Shown here in pieces: positions 51,976 to 60,214 of a stretch of 64,000 nt of DNA; positions within the stretch are counted from its first letter, which is position 1; every line of letters starts with the position of its first letter. Below the pieces are notes generated by a model, which saw only the letters and a list, made by a program, of their open reading frames with translations, ran no database searches and was not told where the DNA came from. This DNA is from GCA-2693325 sp036343635 (lineage in GTDB: Bacteria > Latescibacterota > UBA2968 > UBA8231), in NCBI GenBank assembly GCA_036343635.1, contig JAYYVF010000066.1, positions 1 to 64,000 of the forward strand. The letters run 5' to 3'. Position numbers and translations under genes: made by a program.

Positions 51976-52446
51976 ATGAGTGAAGTTTATCTGTCGAGAG
52001 ACGGGTTGGAAAAGCTCAAAGATGAATTACGGGAACTCAAAGAGAAAGAGCGTCCCACTGTGCGTGAATCGCTTCAACGGGCACGAGAATTTGGTGATTT
52101 ATCGGAAAATGCTGAGTATACTGCGGCAAAAGAGAGGCTAATGTTCCTCGAACAGCGAATAAATAAACTTGAAGATACGCTCAGTCGTGCTACACTTCTG
52201 GAGAACGAATCCATTCCAGAGGACAAGGTCTATATCGGTGCCACTGTTGAACTTGTGGACTTGAAAAGCGATAGACAACTGGTTTATACCCTAGTAGCTC
52301 CTGAGGAAGCCGATTTCGAGGCAGGAAAAATTTCGACCACCTCTCCAATTGGAAAGGGCCTATTAGGTCATTCAGAGGGAGAAGAGGTAGAAATTAAAGT
52401 GCCAGCAGGCATGCTCAATTATAAGATAATTAGTATTTCTCGTTAA
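51976..52446 (+). CDS. greA: Transcription elongation factor GreA
   Basis: Rescues backtracked RNA polymerase by stimulating transcript cleavage. At 156 residues it matches GreA, with the N-terminal coiled-coil carrying the acidic tip (REFGDLSENAEYTAAKERL, Asp41 and Glu44 region) and a C-terminal FKBP-like domain (VYIGATVELVDL, ISTTSPIGKGLLGHSEGEEV). The loop STTSPIGKGLLG is diagnostic. It has its own promoter and an early terminator upstream. No other transcription unit shares it, and the tRNA cluster begins 322 bp later. Confidence 0.97.
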   Translation: MSEVYLSRDGLEKLKDELRELKEKERPTVRESLQRAREFGDLSENAEYTAAKERLMFLEQRINKLEDTLSRATLLENESIPEDKVYIGATVELVDLKSDRQLVYTLVAPEEADFEAGKISTTSPIGKGLLGHSEGEEVEIKVPAGMLNYKIISISR

Positions 52447-52683
52447 TGTGTTAGGCCAGTGGTTCCCTCTCAATTCTTGTGTTACATCAACTGTTTAAAG
52501 CGTATTTTAGCTCACGGAATCTGCGATCCCTCCATAAGTTTTGTTTATTTTATTCTAAGGCGCTGTTTATATGTGGAAGGAGAATGTCAGAAAGCCATAG
52601 GCCTTAGTGTTTTATCAATGTAACTAGGTGTTTTCTGTTGTGTTTGTGTCGACAATGCGTTTTACATGCGGTGCTCCACAGTC
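52447..52683. other. Gap between greA and tRNA cluster, one inverted repeat
   Basis: AT-rich intergenic sequence with no open frame of note. It holds CTAAGGC (52555-52561) and GCCTTAG (52601-52607), a perfect 7-bp inverted repeat 39 bases apart, followed by TGTTTTATC, a possible weak greA terminator. Otherwise nothing is recognised. Confidence 0.4.
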
Positions 52684-52712
52684 TTGACAGTTGTAATTAT
52701 TAAGAGTACATT
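52684..52712 (+). promoter_or_regulatory. Promoter of tRNA-Gly cluster
   Basis: TTGACA (52684-52689), 17 bp, then TACATT (52707-52712), about 57 bp before tRNA-Gly. Good match to sigma-70 boxes and correctly placed to drive the tRNA, rpmG and secE genes. Confidence 0.7.
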
Positions 52713-52768
52713 TCTACTTTTATAGTTTAATTTTGTATAGTTTAATTTCGAAATTTAAGAGCACGTGG

Positions 52769-52844
52769 GCGGGAGTAGCTCAATTGGTAGAGCGCCAGCC
52801 TTCCAAGCTGGATGTCGCGGGTTCGAGCCCCGTCTCCCGCTCCA
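52769..52844 (+). tRNA. glyT: tRNA-Gly (anticodon UCC), CCA encoded
   Basis: A 76-nt cloverleaf: acceptor GCGGGAG / CTCCCGC, anticodon loop CTTCCAA with UCC, T-loop GGTTCGAGCCC, genomic CCA. It corresponds to glyT in the E. coli tRNA-tuf cluster. Confidence 0.95.
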
Positions 52845-52861
52845 TTTTTTGGAAAAAGGGA

Positions 52862-52937
<76 letters not shown>

Positions 52938-52980
52938 GAATTTGTGTTGTTTTCGGTAAACTCATGGGTAGGAATAAAAA

Positions 52981-53133
52981 ATGCCAAGAGAGCAGATAAC
53001 ATTGGAGTGCGAAGGTTGCAATCGACGCAACTATACTGCGACGAAAAACCGTCGGACGCAGCCAAGTCGAGTAGAGTACAAGAAATATTGTCGTTTTTGT
53101 CGTAAGCATTGTCAACATAAAGAGACCCGCTAG
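52981..53133 (+). CDS. rpmG: Ribosomal protein L33
   Basis: A 50-residue 50S protein: MPREQITLECEGC, then NYTATKNRRT, ending YCRFCRKHCQHKETR. The two CxxC pairs (Cys10/13 and Cys37/40) make it the zinc-binding form. TAGGAA precedes the ATG. It lies between tRNA-Thr and tRNA-Trp. In the usual order tuf would sit between tRNA-Thr and this gene, but only 43 bp separate them. Confidence 0.93.
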   Translation: MPREQITLECEGCNRRNYTATKNRRTQPSRVEYKKYCRFCRKHCQHKETR

Positions 53134-53142
53134 ATTTAGGGT

Positions 53143-53218
53143 AGGGTCGTAGCTCAATTGGTAGAGCTCCGGTCTCCAAAACCGGCGGTTGCAGGTTCAA
53201 GTCCTGCCGGCCCTGCCA
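53143..53218 (+). tRNA. trpT: tRNA-Trp (anticodon CCA), CCA tail encoded
   Basis: A 76-nt cloverleaf: acceptor AGGGTCG / CGGCCCT with G-U, anticodon loop CTCCAAA with CCA, T-arm GCAGGTTCAAGTCCTGC, genomic CCA. It stands in the usual place before secE. Confidence 0.95.
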
Positions 53219-53252
53219 GTTTAGTTATACAATAGTTTCGGACAAGAAAGTA

Positions 53253-53438
53253 ATGTGGTTAAAATTATCAACTTTTGTGAGTGAAGTCAGGGCAGAGTTT
53301 GGCAAAGTGAGTTGGCCATCTCGTGAGTCGCTGATAAATTCGACTAACGTAGTGCTTCTGTTTTCCGTGGGGTTTGCAGTTATCGTGGGACTCTTTGACC
53401 TTGTAGTTTCCTTTTTAAGGAGCGTTCTGCTTGGTTAG
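53253..53438 (+). CDS. secE: Preprotein translocase subunit SecE
   Basis: A 61-residue single-span component of the SecYEG channel. It has the amphipathic N-terminal helix (FVSEVRAEFGKVSWPSRESL, a classical SecE signature) and one membrane helix (VVLLFSVGFAVIVGLFDLVV). It is the short single-helix form. It directly precedes nusG, as in most bacteria. Confidence 0.95.
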   Translation: MWLKLSTFVSEVRAEFGKVSWPSRESLINSTNVVLLFSVGFAVIVGLFDLVVSFLRSVLLG

Positions 53439-53453
53439 GCTTGGGGTATAGAG

Positions 53454-53999
53454 ATGGCAAAGTGCTGGTACGCCCTACATACATATTCTGGGCATGAAAA
53501 TAAAGTTAAGGCCCACTTGGATTTGCTGGTTGAGTCAAGTGTAGCTGATGGAGCAATAGAACAAGTAGTGGTCCCGACAGAAGAAGTAGTAGAATTGCGG
53601 GCTGGCAAAAAGCGAGTCACGAAGAAAAGGTTTCTTCCGAGTTATGTACTTATTGAAATGGAGATGTCTAAAGATGCGTGGCATGCAGTAACAAATATTC
53701 CGGGTGTTACAAATTTTGTTGGACCCGCTCGTCGACCAGCGCCCTTACGGCAAGAAGAGATCGACCATATTTTGGGGCACATAGACAGACGGAAAGATCA
53801 AGAAGTCGTGGAGATCCCATTTGTGGTTGGTGAGCATGTAAAGGTCAACGATGGAGCGTTCAAAGATTTTGTGGGTACAGTAGAGGAGGTTTTGCCGGAG
53901 AAACGTCGTCTAAAGATCATGATTAGTATTTTTGGTCGGGGTACTTCAGTTGAGCTGGATGTTTTGCAGGTAGGACTGGCTGAAGAAGGTAATGGTTAA
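53454..53999 (+). CDS. nusG: Transcription termination/antitermination factor NusG
   Basis: A 181-residue RNA-polymerase-binding factor. The N-terminal NGN domain starts CWYALHTYSGHENKV and includes VTKKRFLPSYVLIEMEM; the C-terminal KOW domain (about 130-175) has VKVNDGAFKDFVGTVEEV, which binds NusE or Rho. Length is normal. Its start lies 15 bp after secE. No unusual insert as in the long NusG forms. Confidence 0.96.
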   Translation: MAKCWYALHTYSGHENKVKAHLDLLVESSVADGAIEQVVVPTEEVVELRAGKKRVTKKRFLPSYVLIEMEMSKDAWHAVTNIPGVTNFVGPARRPAPLRQEEIDHILGHIDRRKDQEVVEIPFVVGEHVKVNDGAFKDFVGTVEEVLPEKRRLKIMISIFGRGTSVELDVLQVGLAEEGNG

Positions 54000-54030
54000 A
54001 TAGTTATTTAAGAAAAGGGGTTTTCGTCAA

Positions 54031-54453
54031 ATGGCGAAGAAGGAAATCGGACAGATTAAGCTTCAGATTCCGGCAGGTCAGGCTACACCGACACCTCCTG
54101 TGGGGCCCGCTTTGGGCCAACATGGCGTGAATATCATGGAGTTTTGTAAGGCTTTTAATGCAGAAACTCAAGAGCAGTCGGGTTTGGTAATTCCTGTGGT
54201 GATTACGGTTTTTGCAGACCGTAGTTTTGCTTTTATCACTAAAACCCCTCCCGCGGCAGTGCTCCTGTTGAGGGCTGCGAAGATAGAAAAAGGATCAGGT
54301 GTGCCGAACCGGGATAAGGTAGGGACGGTCTCTTCCGATCAAGTACGTGAGATTGCGGAATTAAAAATGCCGGACCTCAATGCGGCGTCTATCGAATCAG
54401 CGATGTCGATGATTTGTGGTACAGCGCGCAGTATGGGATTGTTGGTTGAATAG
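54031..54453 (+). CDS. rplK: Ribosomal protein L11
   Basis: 140-residue 50S stalk-base protein, a target of thiopeptides and of RelA signalling. Motifs: IKLQIPAGQATPTPPVGPAL in the N-domain, GVNIMEFCKAFNAET, PPAAVLLLRAAKIEKGSG in the linker and the 23S-binding C-domain (VSSDQVREIAELKMPDLNAA). The proline-rich hinge PTPPVGPALG is intact. Start preceded by AAGGGG. Confidence 0.96.
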   Translation: MAKKEIGQIKLQIPAGQATPTPPVGPALGQHGVNIMEFCKAFNAETQEQSGLVIPVVITVFADRSFAFITKTPPAAVLLLRAAKIEKGSGVPNRDKVGTVSSDQVREIAELKMPDLNAASIESAMSMICGTARSMGLLVE

Positions 54454-54480
54454 TCGAATCAAAGAAGAGGATTAACAGCA

Positions 54481-55179
54481 ATGGGTAGAGGGAAAAAATA
54501 CGAGCAAGCGGTAGCATCATTTGATAGGGATGCGACTTACTCCTGGGAAAACGCCATTGAGTTGCTCAAGGGGTTTCCTCAAAAAAAATATGATCAGACA
54601 GTTCACATCACTATGAACCTTAGTATTGATGGGCGCCAGGCGGATCAGATTTTACGTGGCACTGTTATGTTGCCTAATGGAACAGGTAAAGATTTGCGAG
54701 TCCTTGTCGTGACCCAGGGGCCACTCGTTCAGGTTGCGGAAGATGCGGGTGCAGACATTGTTGGAGGGGCTGAACTTGTCCAAAAAATTGAGGGGGGCTG
54801 GCTGGATTTTGACTTATTGATAGCCTCACCGGACATGATGGGGCAAGTCGGAAAACTTGGCCGAGTTCTTGGCCCAAGGGGTCTTATGCCAAATCCTAAA
54901 ACGGGTACGGTCACCCGTGAAATTGAAAAAGCCGTTAGCGAGGCTAAGGCCGGCCGTGTAGAATACAGGGCTGATAGTAAATCTGGTAATAACGCTCAGG
55001 CCCCTATTGGTAAGATGTCCTTTGATGAAGAAGCGCTTGTTGAGAATGCGCGTGCTTTCGCTGATGCTATCTTGCGTGCGAAACCGGCTTCGGCAAAAGG
55101 ACAGTTCGTCCGAAAATGTGTTGTGTCTGCTGCGATGGGGCCGGGTATCAAGATCGATCGAGCACTTTTGGCAGCGTAG
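54481..55179 (+). CDS. rplA: Ribosomal protein L1
   Basis: 232-residue protein of the 50S L1 stalk that moves E-site tRNA; in E. coli it also represses its own L11-L1 message. Motifs KKYDQTVHITMNLSIDGRQ and the domain II segment GRVLGPRGLMPNPKTGTV are intact, as is the C-terminal FVRKCVVSAAMGPGIKID. GAGG precedes the ATG. It follows rplK by 27 bp in the operon. Confidence 0.96.
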   Translation: MGRGKKYEQAVASFDRDATYSWENAIELLKGFPQKKYDQTVHITMNLSIDGRQADQILRGTVMLPNGTGKDLRVLVVTQGPLVQVAEDAGADIVGGAELVQKIEGGWLDFDLLIASPDMMGQVGKLGRVLGPRGLMPNPKTGTVTREIEKAVSEAKAGRVEYRADSKSGNNAQAPIGKMSFDEEALVENARAFADAILRAKPASAKGQFVRKCVVSAAMGPGIKIDRALLAA

Positions 55180-55210
55180 CGGTAACCTGATTGAGATAAC
55201 GAGGAGCAGA

Positions 55211-55741
55211 ATGCCAACTACAGAAAAAGTAGAAAAAGTAGAGGAGCTTGCGGCCGCATTGGCCGATGCAAAGGCCATCTATTTAGCGGATTTTACAGGT
55301 ATTGATGTTGCGCGTGTCACAGATCTGCGCAATAAATTAAGGGATGCGGATGTTGGTTATCAGGTTGTGAAAAATCGGCTTGCGAAGCGGGCGGCAGAGG
55401 CTGCAGGCCTGGATGGTCTAAATGTCTACCTCGATGGGCCAACTGCTATAGCTATATCTAAAGAAGACCTTATTGCTCCAGCAAAAATACTACAAGAGCT
55501 GGCTGATGAAGAAGGGCAGTTCGAAATTAAATCAGGGTTTGCTGATGGTAAGATGCTTTCGTCGGAAGATATTAAAGCTCTTTCAAAGCTTCCGTCGCAA
55601 GAAGAGCTAATTGCTAAGGTTCTTGGTAGCGTGCAGAGTCCGTTGTATGGTCTCGCAGGCGTATTGAATGGACTGCTTCGGAATCTTGTTGGTGTTGTTG
55701 CGGCAATAGAGGAAAAAGAGAAAGCAGGTAGTGCTGAATAG
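55211..55741 (+). CDS. rplJ: Ribosomal protein L10
   Basis: 176-residue stalk protein that binds 23S rRNA and carries L12 dimers. The ATG at 55211 with GAGGAG just before it is the true start; a longer in-frame start at 55007 lies inside rplA. Motifs: AIYLADFTGIDVARVTDLRN, VVKNRLAKRAAEAAG, and the C-terminal L12-binding helix (VLNGLLRNLVGVVAAIEEK). Confidence 0.96.
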   Translation: MPTTEKVEKVEELAAALADAKAIYLADFTGIDVARVTDLRNKLRDADVGYQVVKNRLAKRAAEAAGLDGLNVYLDGPTAIAISKEDLIAPAKILQELADEEGQFEIKSGFADGKMLSSEDIKALSKLPSQEELIAKVLGSVQSPLYGLAGVLNGLLRNLVGVVAAIEEKEKAGSAE

Positions 55742-55805
55742 TTTTAACTGAATTACGAAAAAATACTGTTAAATTTGAAGATATATCCTTAGGAGGACAG
55801 AGCAA

Positions 55806-56201
55806 ATGAGTGAAGAAACAGTTGCAAGTGAAAAAGTTGCTGAAATTATAGAGACGATTGGCGGATTGACGGTTCTTGAGTTGGCAGAACTAGTTAAAGC
55901 TCTTGAAGAAAAATTTGGTGTCTCTGCCGCCGCTCCGGTTATGATGGCTGGTGGTGATGGTGGTGGTGGTGAAGCCGCTGCCGAAGAAAAGGATTCATTT
56001 GATGTAGTCCTGGCTGGTGCGGGCGACAAAAAGATTCAGGTAATTAAGGTAGTTCGTGAGATTACCGGCCTAGGCCTGAAAGAGGCCAAGGCAATGGTCG
56101 ATGAGGCTCCAAAGCCGGTAAAAGAGGGGGTTGGCAAAGACGAGGCTGAAGAGGTTAAGAAAAGCCTGGAGGAGGCTGGCGCGACCGTGGAAGTCAAATA
56201 A
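55806..56201 (+). CDS. rplL: Ribosomal protein L7/L12
   Basis: 131-residue stalk protein that recruits translational GTPases. N-terminal dimerisation domain (TIGGLTVLELAELVKALEEK), a hinge rich in Gly and Ala (about 46-56), and C-terminal GTPase-contact domain (KKIQVIKVVREITGLGLKEA). Length is slightly above the usual 121-125 because of the Gly-rich hinge. AGGAGG precedes the ATG. Confidence 0.97.
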   Translation: MSEETVASEKVAEIIETIGGLTVLELAELVKALEEKFGVSAAAPVMMAGGDGGGGEAAAEEKDSFDVVLAGAGDKKIQVIKVVREITGLGLKEAKAMVDEAPKPVKEGVGKDEAEEVKKSLEEAGATVEVK

Positions 56202-56264
56202 AGAGCATCGATTTTTAGGGTTACCGAACACGAGGTAAACAGGGTAGGGTTTTCTTTGTTTACG

Positions 56265-56284
56265 GATAGGCCTCGACGCCTATC
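56265..56284 (+). promoter_or_regulatory. Hairpin between rplL and rpoB
   Basis: GATAGGC and GCCTATC form a 7-bp stem with a CTCGAC loop in the 173-bp rplL-rpoB gap, with no T-run. A processing site or partial terminator is known at this position in E. coli. Confidence 0.45.
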
Positions 56285-56374
56285 GAAAGCTCATGATAAC
56301 GCCACGATACTTTTTGAGATAGGTAGTTGGTGGTCGCGGGCTTTTACAATAACCATACAAGAGGAGCTTGTACT

Positions 56375-59300
56375 TTGGCCAAGAAGGATGTTAGCATAGA
56401 TAGGCGCTCTTTCGGAAAGATTAAAGAAGTAGTGGATATGCCGAATTTGCTATCGGTTCAGATCGACTCCTATGAAGACTTTTTGCAGGTCGAAACGTCC
56501 CCTAGGCAACGTCAACGCAGAGGGTTGCACCTTGTCTTCGAGAGCGTTTTCCCCGTCACGGATGCTCAGGGCCTACACACGCTTGATTACGTGGATTACT
56601 CGATTGGGAATCCACGCTATAGCCAGGAGGAGTGTAGGGAGCGTGGTATGACCTACGCGGCACCGTTAAGGGCGACTTTACGTTTAGTTACTCGCGACAA
56701 AGAGCTTGAAGATAAGCCTATCAAAGATATAGTTGAGCAACCGGTTTTTCTCGGAGAACTTCCGTTAATGACCGATCAGGGCACGTTTATTGTGAACGGT
56801 GCAGAGAGAGTTGTTGTTAGCCAGTTGCACCGCTCGCCCGGGGTGTTCTTTGATGAGACGGTCCATCCTAACGGTAAGGATCTTTATTCAGCGAGAATAC
56901 TGCCAGCTAAGGGGCCTTGGTTGGAATTCAGCTTAGATATAAATGATATAATGTATGTCCACATAGACCGTCGTCGGAAGTTGCCTGTTTCATTGCTATT
57001 GAAGGCACTGGGATTTTCCAAAAACGGTGAAGTCCTAAGCCTATTTCGGGACGATGAAGAAAAAGAATTGCCTGTGGATGAAGAATTGCTGGGGCGGCAT
57101 TATACCGGTAAGGATTTAGTGAACAAAAAAACGGGTGAAATAATACTCGAATCTTTTGATGAAATATCCGAGAGCGTATTGGAGGCTTTGAAGGAAGCAG
57201 GAATTAAGAAGCTTAAAGTGCTGAAGGCTCCAGAAGGTACCGATCCGGGGATCATGGAAAACACGCTTAATAAGGATCCGAGTACTGATGAAGAGGATGC
57301 ATTGACGCGAGTTTACAATCTACTCCGTCCCGGTGATCCTCCTAATATTGAGACCGCCCGTGGCTTATTAGAGCGTCTGTTCTTTAAAGCAAAAAGGTAC
57401 AACTTGGGGGATGTTGGCCGGTATCGGATAAACCGTCGGCTGGATGTCGGTATTCCTTTTGAGAGCACTGTTCTCTACCTTGAAGACTTTCTAACTATCA
57501 TCCGATACCTTATGGGTCTCCGTGTAGGGCAGGGTAATACTGACGATATTGATCATCTGGGTAATCGTCGTGTTCGCTTGGTTGGAGAATTGCTGGCTAA
57601 TCAGTTCAGCATTGGGTTAACGCGTATGGCTCGTACGATACGAGAGCGCATGGGATTGCGCGATGAGGAGAATAAGGTGACTCCTCACGACTTGGTGAAC
57701 GCTCGTACTGTTTCAACTGTGATTCAGGCATTTTTTGGTTCAAGTCAATTGTCTCAATTCATGCAGCAAACGAACCCACTTGACGAATTGACGCATAAAC
57801 GTCGGTTGAGTGCTTTAGGGCCAGGAGGATTGAGCAGGGATCGTGCTGGCTTCGAGGTTAGGGATGTTCACTACACGCATTATGGCCGTATTTGTCCGAT
57901 AGAAACGCCTGAAGGACCGAATATTGGGCTGATTTCATCACTAAGCACATACGCTCGTGTAAATTTATTTGGGTTTTTAGAGACACCTTATCGCAAGGTC
58001 GTCGATGGGCGAGTTACTTCTGATATCGAGTACTTGACTGCTGCTGAGGAAGACAAGTTTACAATCGCACAGGCTAATGCACCAATAGACGATAATGGCA
58101 ACTTTTTGGATTCTTTAGTGAAGGCGCGTCAACGAGATGATTATCCGATGATTGGTCCAGAGGAACTTGATTATATGGATGTTTCGCCTAAGCAGCTCGT
58201 AAGTGCTGCGGCGGCATTGATCCCCTTTTTGGAGCATGATGATGCGAACCGTGCTTTGATGGGAAGTAATATGCAGCGTCAAGCTGTGCCGCTTTTGTTT
58301 ACCCAAGCACCCTTTGTTGGGACCGGTATGGAAAGTAAAGTGGCGCAAGATTCTGGAGCAGTGGCTATAGCTCGAAATCCGGGTGAAGTGGTAAGTGTCA
58401 ACGCGAAAAAGATTGTGGTTAGCCGAGACAAAAAACGCAGTACGCCACTTACCCCGCTAGATGTTGCAGACGTTGATGAATATAATCTGATAAAGTTTTC
58501 GCGATCGAACCAAGACTGCTGTATCAACCAGCGGCCGCTGGTTGAGGTGGGCCAAAAAGTTTCAAGAGGTCAAGCATTAGCTGACGGGGCAGCAACTGAG
58601 CGGGGTGACTTGGCTCTTGGTATGAACGTTAGAGTAGCCTTTATGCCATGGAATGGCTATAACTTTGAAGATGCGATTGTTATCAGCGAACGACTTTTGA
58701 AACGTGATGTGTTTACGTCTGTTCACATAGAAGAATTTGAAATGCAGGTACGCGATACAAAGCGAGGTCAGGAAGAGATTACACGCGAAATTCCCAATGT
58801 CAGTGATACTGCTGTTCGAAATTTGGATGATGAAGGGATCATACGGATCGGAGCAGAAGTTGGTCCTGGCGATATTCTTGTTGGTAAAGTAACGCCGAAA
58901 GGTGAAAGTGAACTTTCGCCCGAGGAGCGACTGCTTCGCGCAATTTTTGGAGAAAAAGCTGGGGACGTTCGAGATGCATCGCTGAAAGCTCCTCCCGGTA
59001 TGGAGGGCGTTGTTATTGACCGCAAAGTGTTTTCTCGAAAAGAACGAAGTGAGACGTCGCGCCGAAAGGAAAAAAAGGCTATCGAGGAAATTGAAGTGAA
59101 CGCAGTTGCAAAAAAAGAACAACTTTCTGCTGAGCGCAACGAGATGTTGTTAAATATTTTGGGAGAGACGAAACTTAATCGTTTGCGCTCGAATGAAGAC
59201 GATTCCGTAGTTGTTCGTGAGGGGACTCTTGTTTCTCAGCGTCTTTTAGATCGGATCGATCTTTCGGAATTGACGCCAGATGCTGGTTGGACTGAGAGCG

Positions 59301-60172
59301 AAAAAGTCAATGCTCAGGTGGATAAGTTGCTGCGTTATGCAACGGAACAATTGCTCCTTGTAGATGAGCAGAAGGAAAGAAGCATCGAACGATTGACGCG
59401 TGGTGATGAATTACCACCAGGAATTGCTCAATTGGTTAAGGTCTATGTCGCAAAGAAGCGAAAGCTTTCAGTTGGAGACAAAATGGCCGGTCGACATGGG
59501 AATAAGGGGGTTGTGGCTTACATTGCTCCGGAGGAAGATATGCCGTTTGGCGAGGATGGAACTCCTGTAGACATTGCTTTAAATCCACTAGGTGTCCCTT
59601 CTCGAATGAACCTTGGTCAAATTTTTGAGACGCATTTGGGGATGGCAGCGAATGCTTTAGGTATGCATGTGGCTACTCCAGTTTTTGATGGTGCGTCTTT
59701 GGATGAAGTGCACTCCCTTTTGGCCGAAGCTGGGTTGTCCAAGGATGGTAAGCAGGTTTTGTATGATGGAAGAACGGGAAACAAGCTAGAAAAAAGGGTT
59801 ACCGTAGGTTATATCTATATGCTCAAGTTGTCTCATTTGGTGGCTGATAAGATTCATGCAAGGTCGATAGGACCTTATTCTCTTGTAACGCAACAGCCTT
59901 TGGGTGGGAAAGCTCAATTCGGAGGTCAGCGCTTTGGTGAGATGGAAGTGTGGGCCTTGGAAGCATACGGTGCTGCCTACACACTTCAAGAGATGTTAAC
60001 CGTTAAGTCGGACGATGTTGCAGGTCGTTCAAAGATTTATGAAGCCATTGTAAAGGGCGAAAATCCTCCAGAGCCGGGAATACCGGAATCATTTAACGTA
60101 TTGGTGAAGGAACTGCAGAGCTTATGCTTGGATGTAATATTGGAAGATAGCAGCCTTGTTGAAATATATTAA
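56375..60172 (+). CDS. rpoB: RNA polymerase beta subunit
   Basis: 1265-residue beta subunit. TTG at 56375 with GAGGAG eight bases upstream is the best start (LAKKDVSIDRRSFGKIKEVV). Visible: rifampicin region SSQLSQFMQQTNPLDELTHK and RRLSALGPGG, active-site RDVHYTHYGRICPIETPEGP, and the C-terminal HLVADKIHARSIGPYSLVTQ region. Rifampicin-contact Asp516 (E. coli numbering) is Gln464 here, so sensitivity may be reduced; His526 and Ser531 equivalents are kept. It follows rplL after a gap with a hairpin and precedes rpoC by 42 bp. Confidence 0.97.
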   Translation: MAKKDVSIDRRSFGKIKEVVDMPNLLSVQIDSYEDFLQVETSPRQRQRRGLHLVFESVFPVTDAQGLHTLDYVDYSIGNPRYSQEECRERGMTYAAPLRATLRLVTRDKELEDKPIKDIVEQPVFLGELPLMTDQGTFIVNGAERVVVSQLHRSPGVFFDETVHPNGKDLYSARILPAKGPWLEFSLDINDIMYVHIDRRRKLPVSLLLKALGFSKNGEVLSLFRDDEEKELPVDEELLGRHYTGKDLVNKKTGEIILESFDEISESVLEALKEAGIKKLKVLKAPEGTDPGIMENTLNKDPSTDEEDALTRVYNLLRPGDPPNIETARGLLERLFFKAKRYNLGDVGRYRINRRLDVGIPFESTVLYLEDFLTIIRYLMGLRVGQGNTDDIDHLGNRRVRLVGELLANQFSIGLTRMARTIRERMGLRDEENKVTPHDLVNARTVSTVIQAFFGSSQLSQFMQQTNPLDELTHKRRLSALGPGGLSRDRAGFEVRDVHYTHYGRICPIETPEGPNIGLISSLSTYARVNLFGFLETPYRKVVDGRVTSDIEYLTAAEEDKFTIAQANAPIDDNGNFLDSLVKARQRDDYPMIGPEELDYMDVSPKQLVSAAAALIPFLEHDDANRALMGSNMQRQAVPLLFTQAPFVGTGMESKVAQDSGAVAIARNPGEVVSVNAKKIVVSRDKKRSTPLTPLDVADVDEYNLIKFSRSNQDCCINQRPLVEVGQKVSRGQALADGAATERGDLALGMNVRVAFMPWNGYNFEDAIVISERLLKRDVFTSVHIEEFEMQVRDTKRGQEEITREIPNVSDTAVRNLDDEGIIRIGAEVGPGDILVGKVTPKGESELSPEERLLRAIFGEKAGDVRDASLKAPPGMEGVVIDRKVFSRKERSETSRRKEKKAIEEIEVNAVAKKEQLSAERNEMLLNILGETKLNRLRSNEDDSVVVREGTLVSQRLLDRIDLSELTPDAGWTESEKVNAQVDKLLRYATEQLLLVDEQKERSIERLTRGDELPPGIAQLVKVYVAKKRKLSVGDKMAGRHGNKGVVAYIAPEEDMPFGEDGTPVDIALNPLGVPSRMNLGQIFETHLGMAANALGMHVATPVFDGASLDEVHSLLAEAGLSKDGKQVLYDGRTGNKLEKRVTVGYIYMLKLSHLVADKIHARSIGPYSLVTQQPLGGKAQFGGQRFGEMEVWALEAYGAAYTLQEMLTVKSDDVAGRSKIYEAIVKGENPPEPGIPESFNVLVKELQSLCLDVILEDSSLVEIY

Positions 60173-60214
60173 AAGCAAATTAAACCTACAGGTCTATACG
60201 CAAAGGGGGCTCCT

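Noticed and set aside
55007..55210. Upstream start for L10
   Set aside because: It lies within rplA; the ATG at 55211 has a GAGGAG site and gives the normal length.
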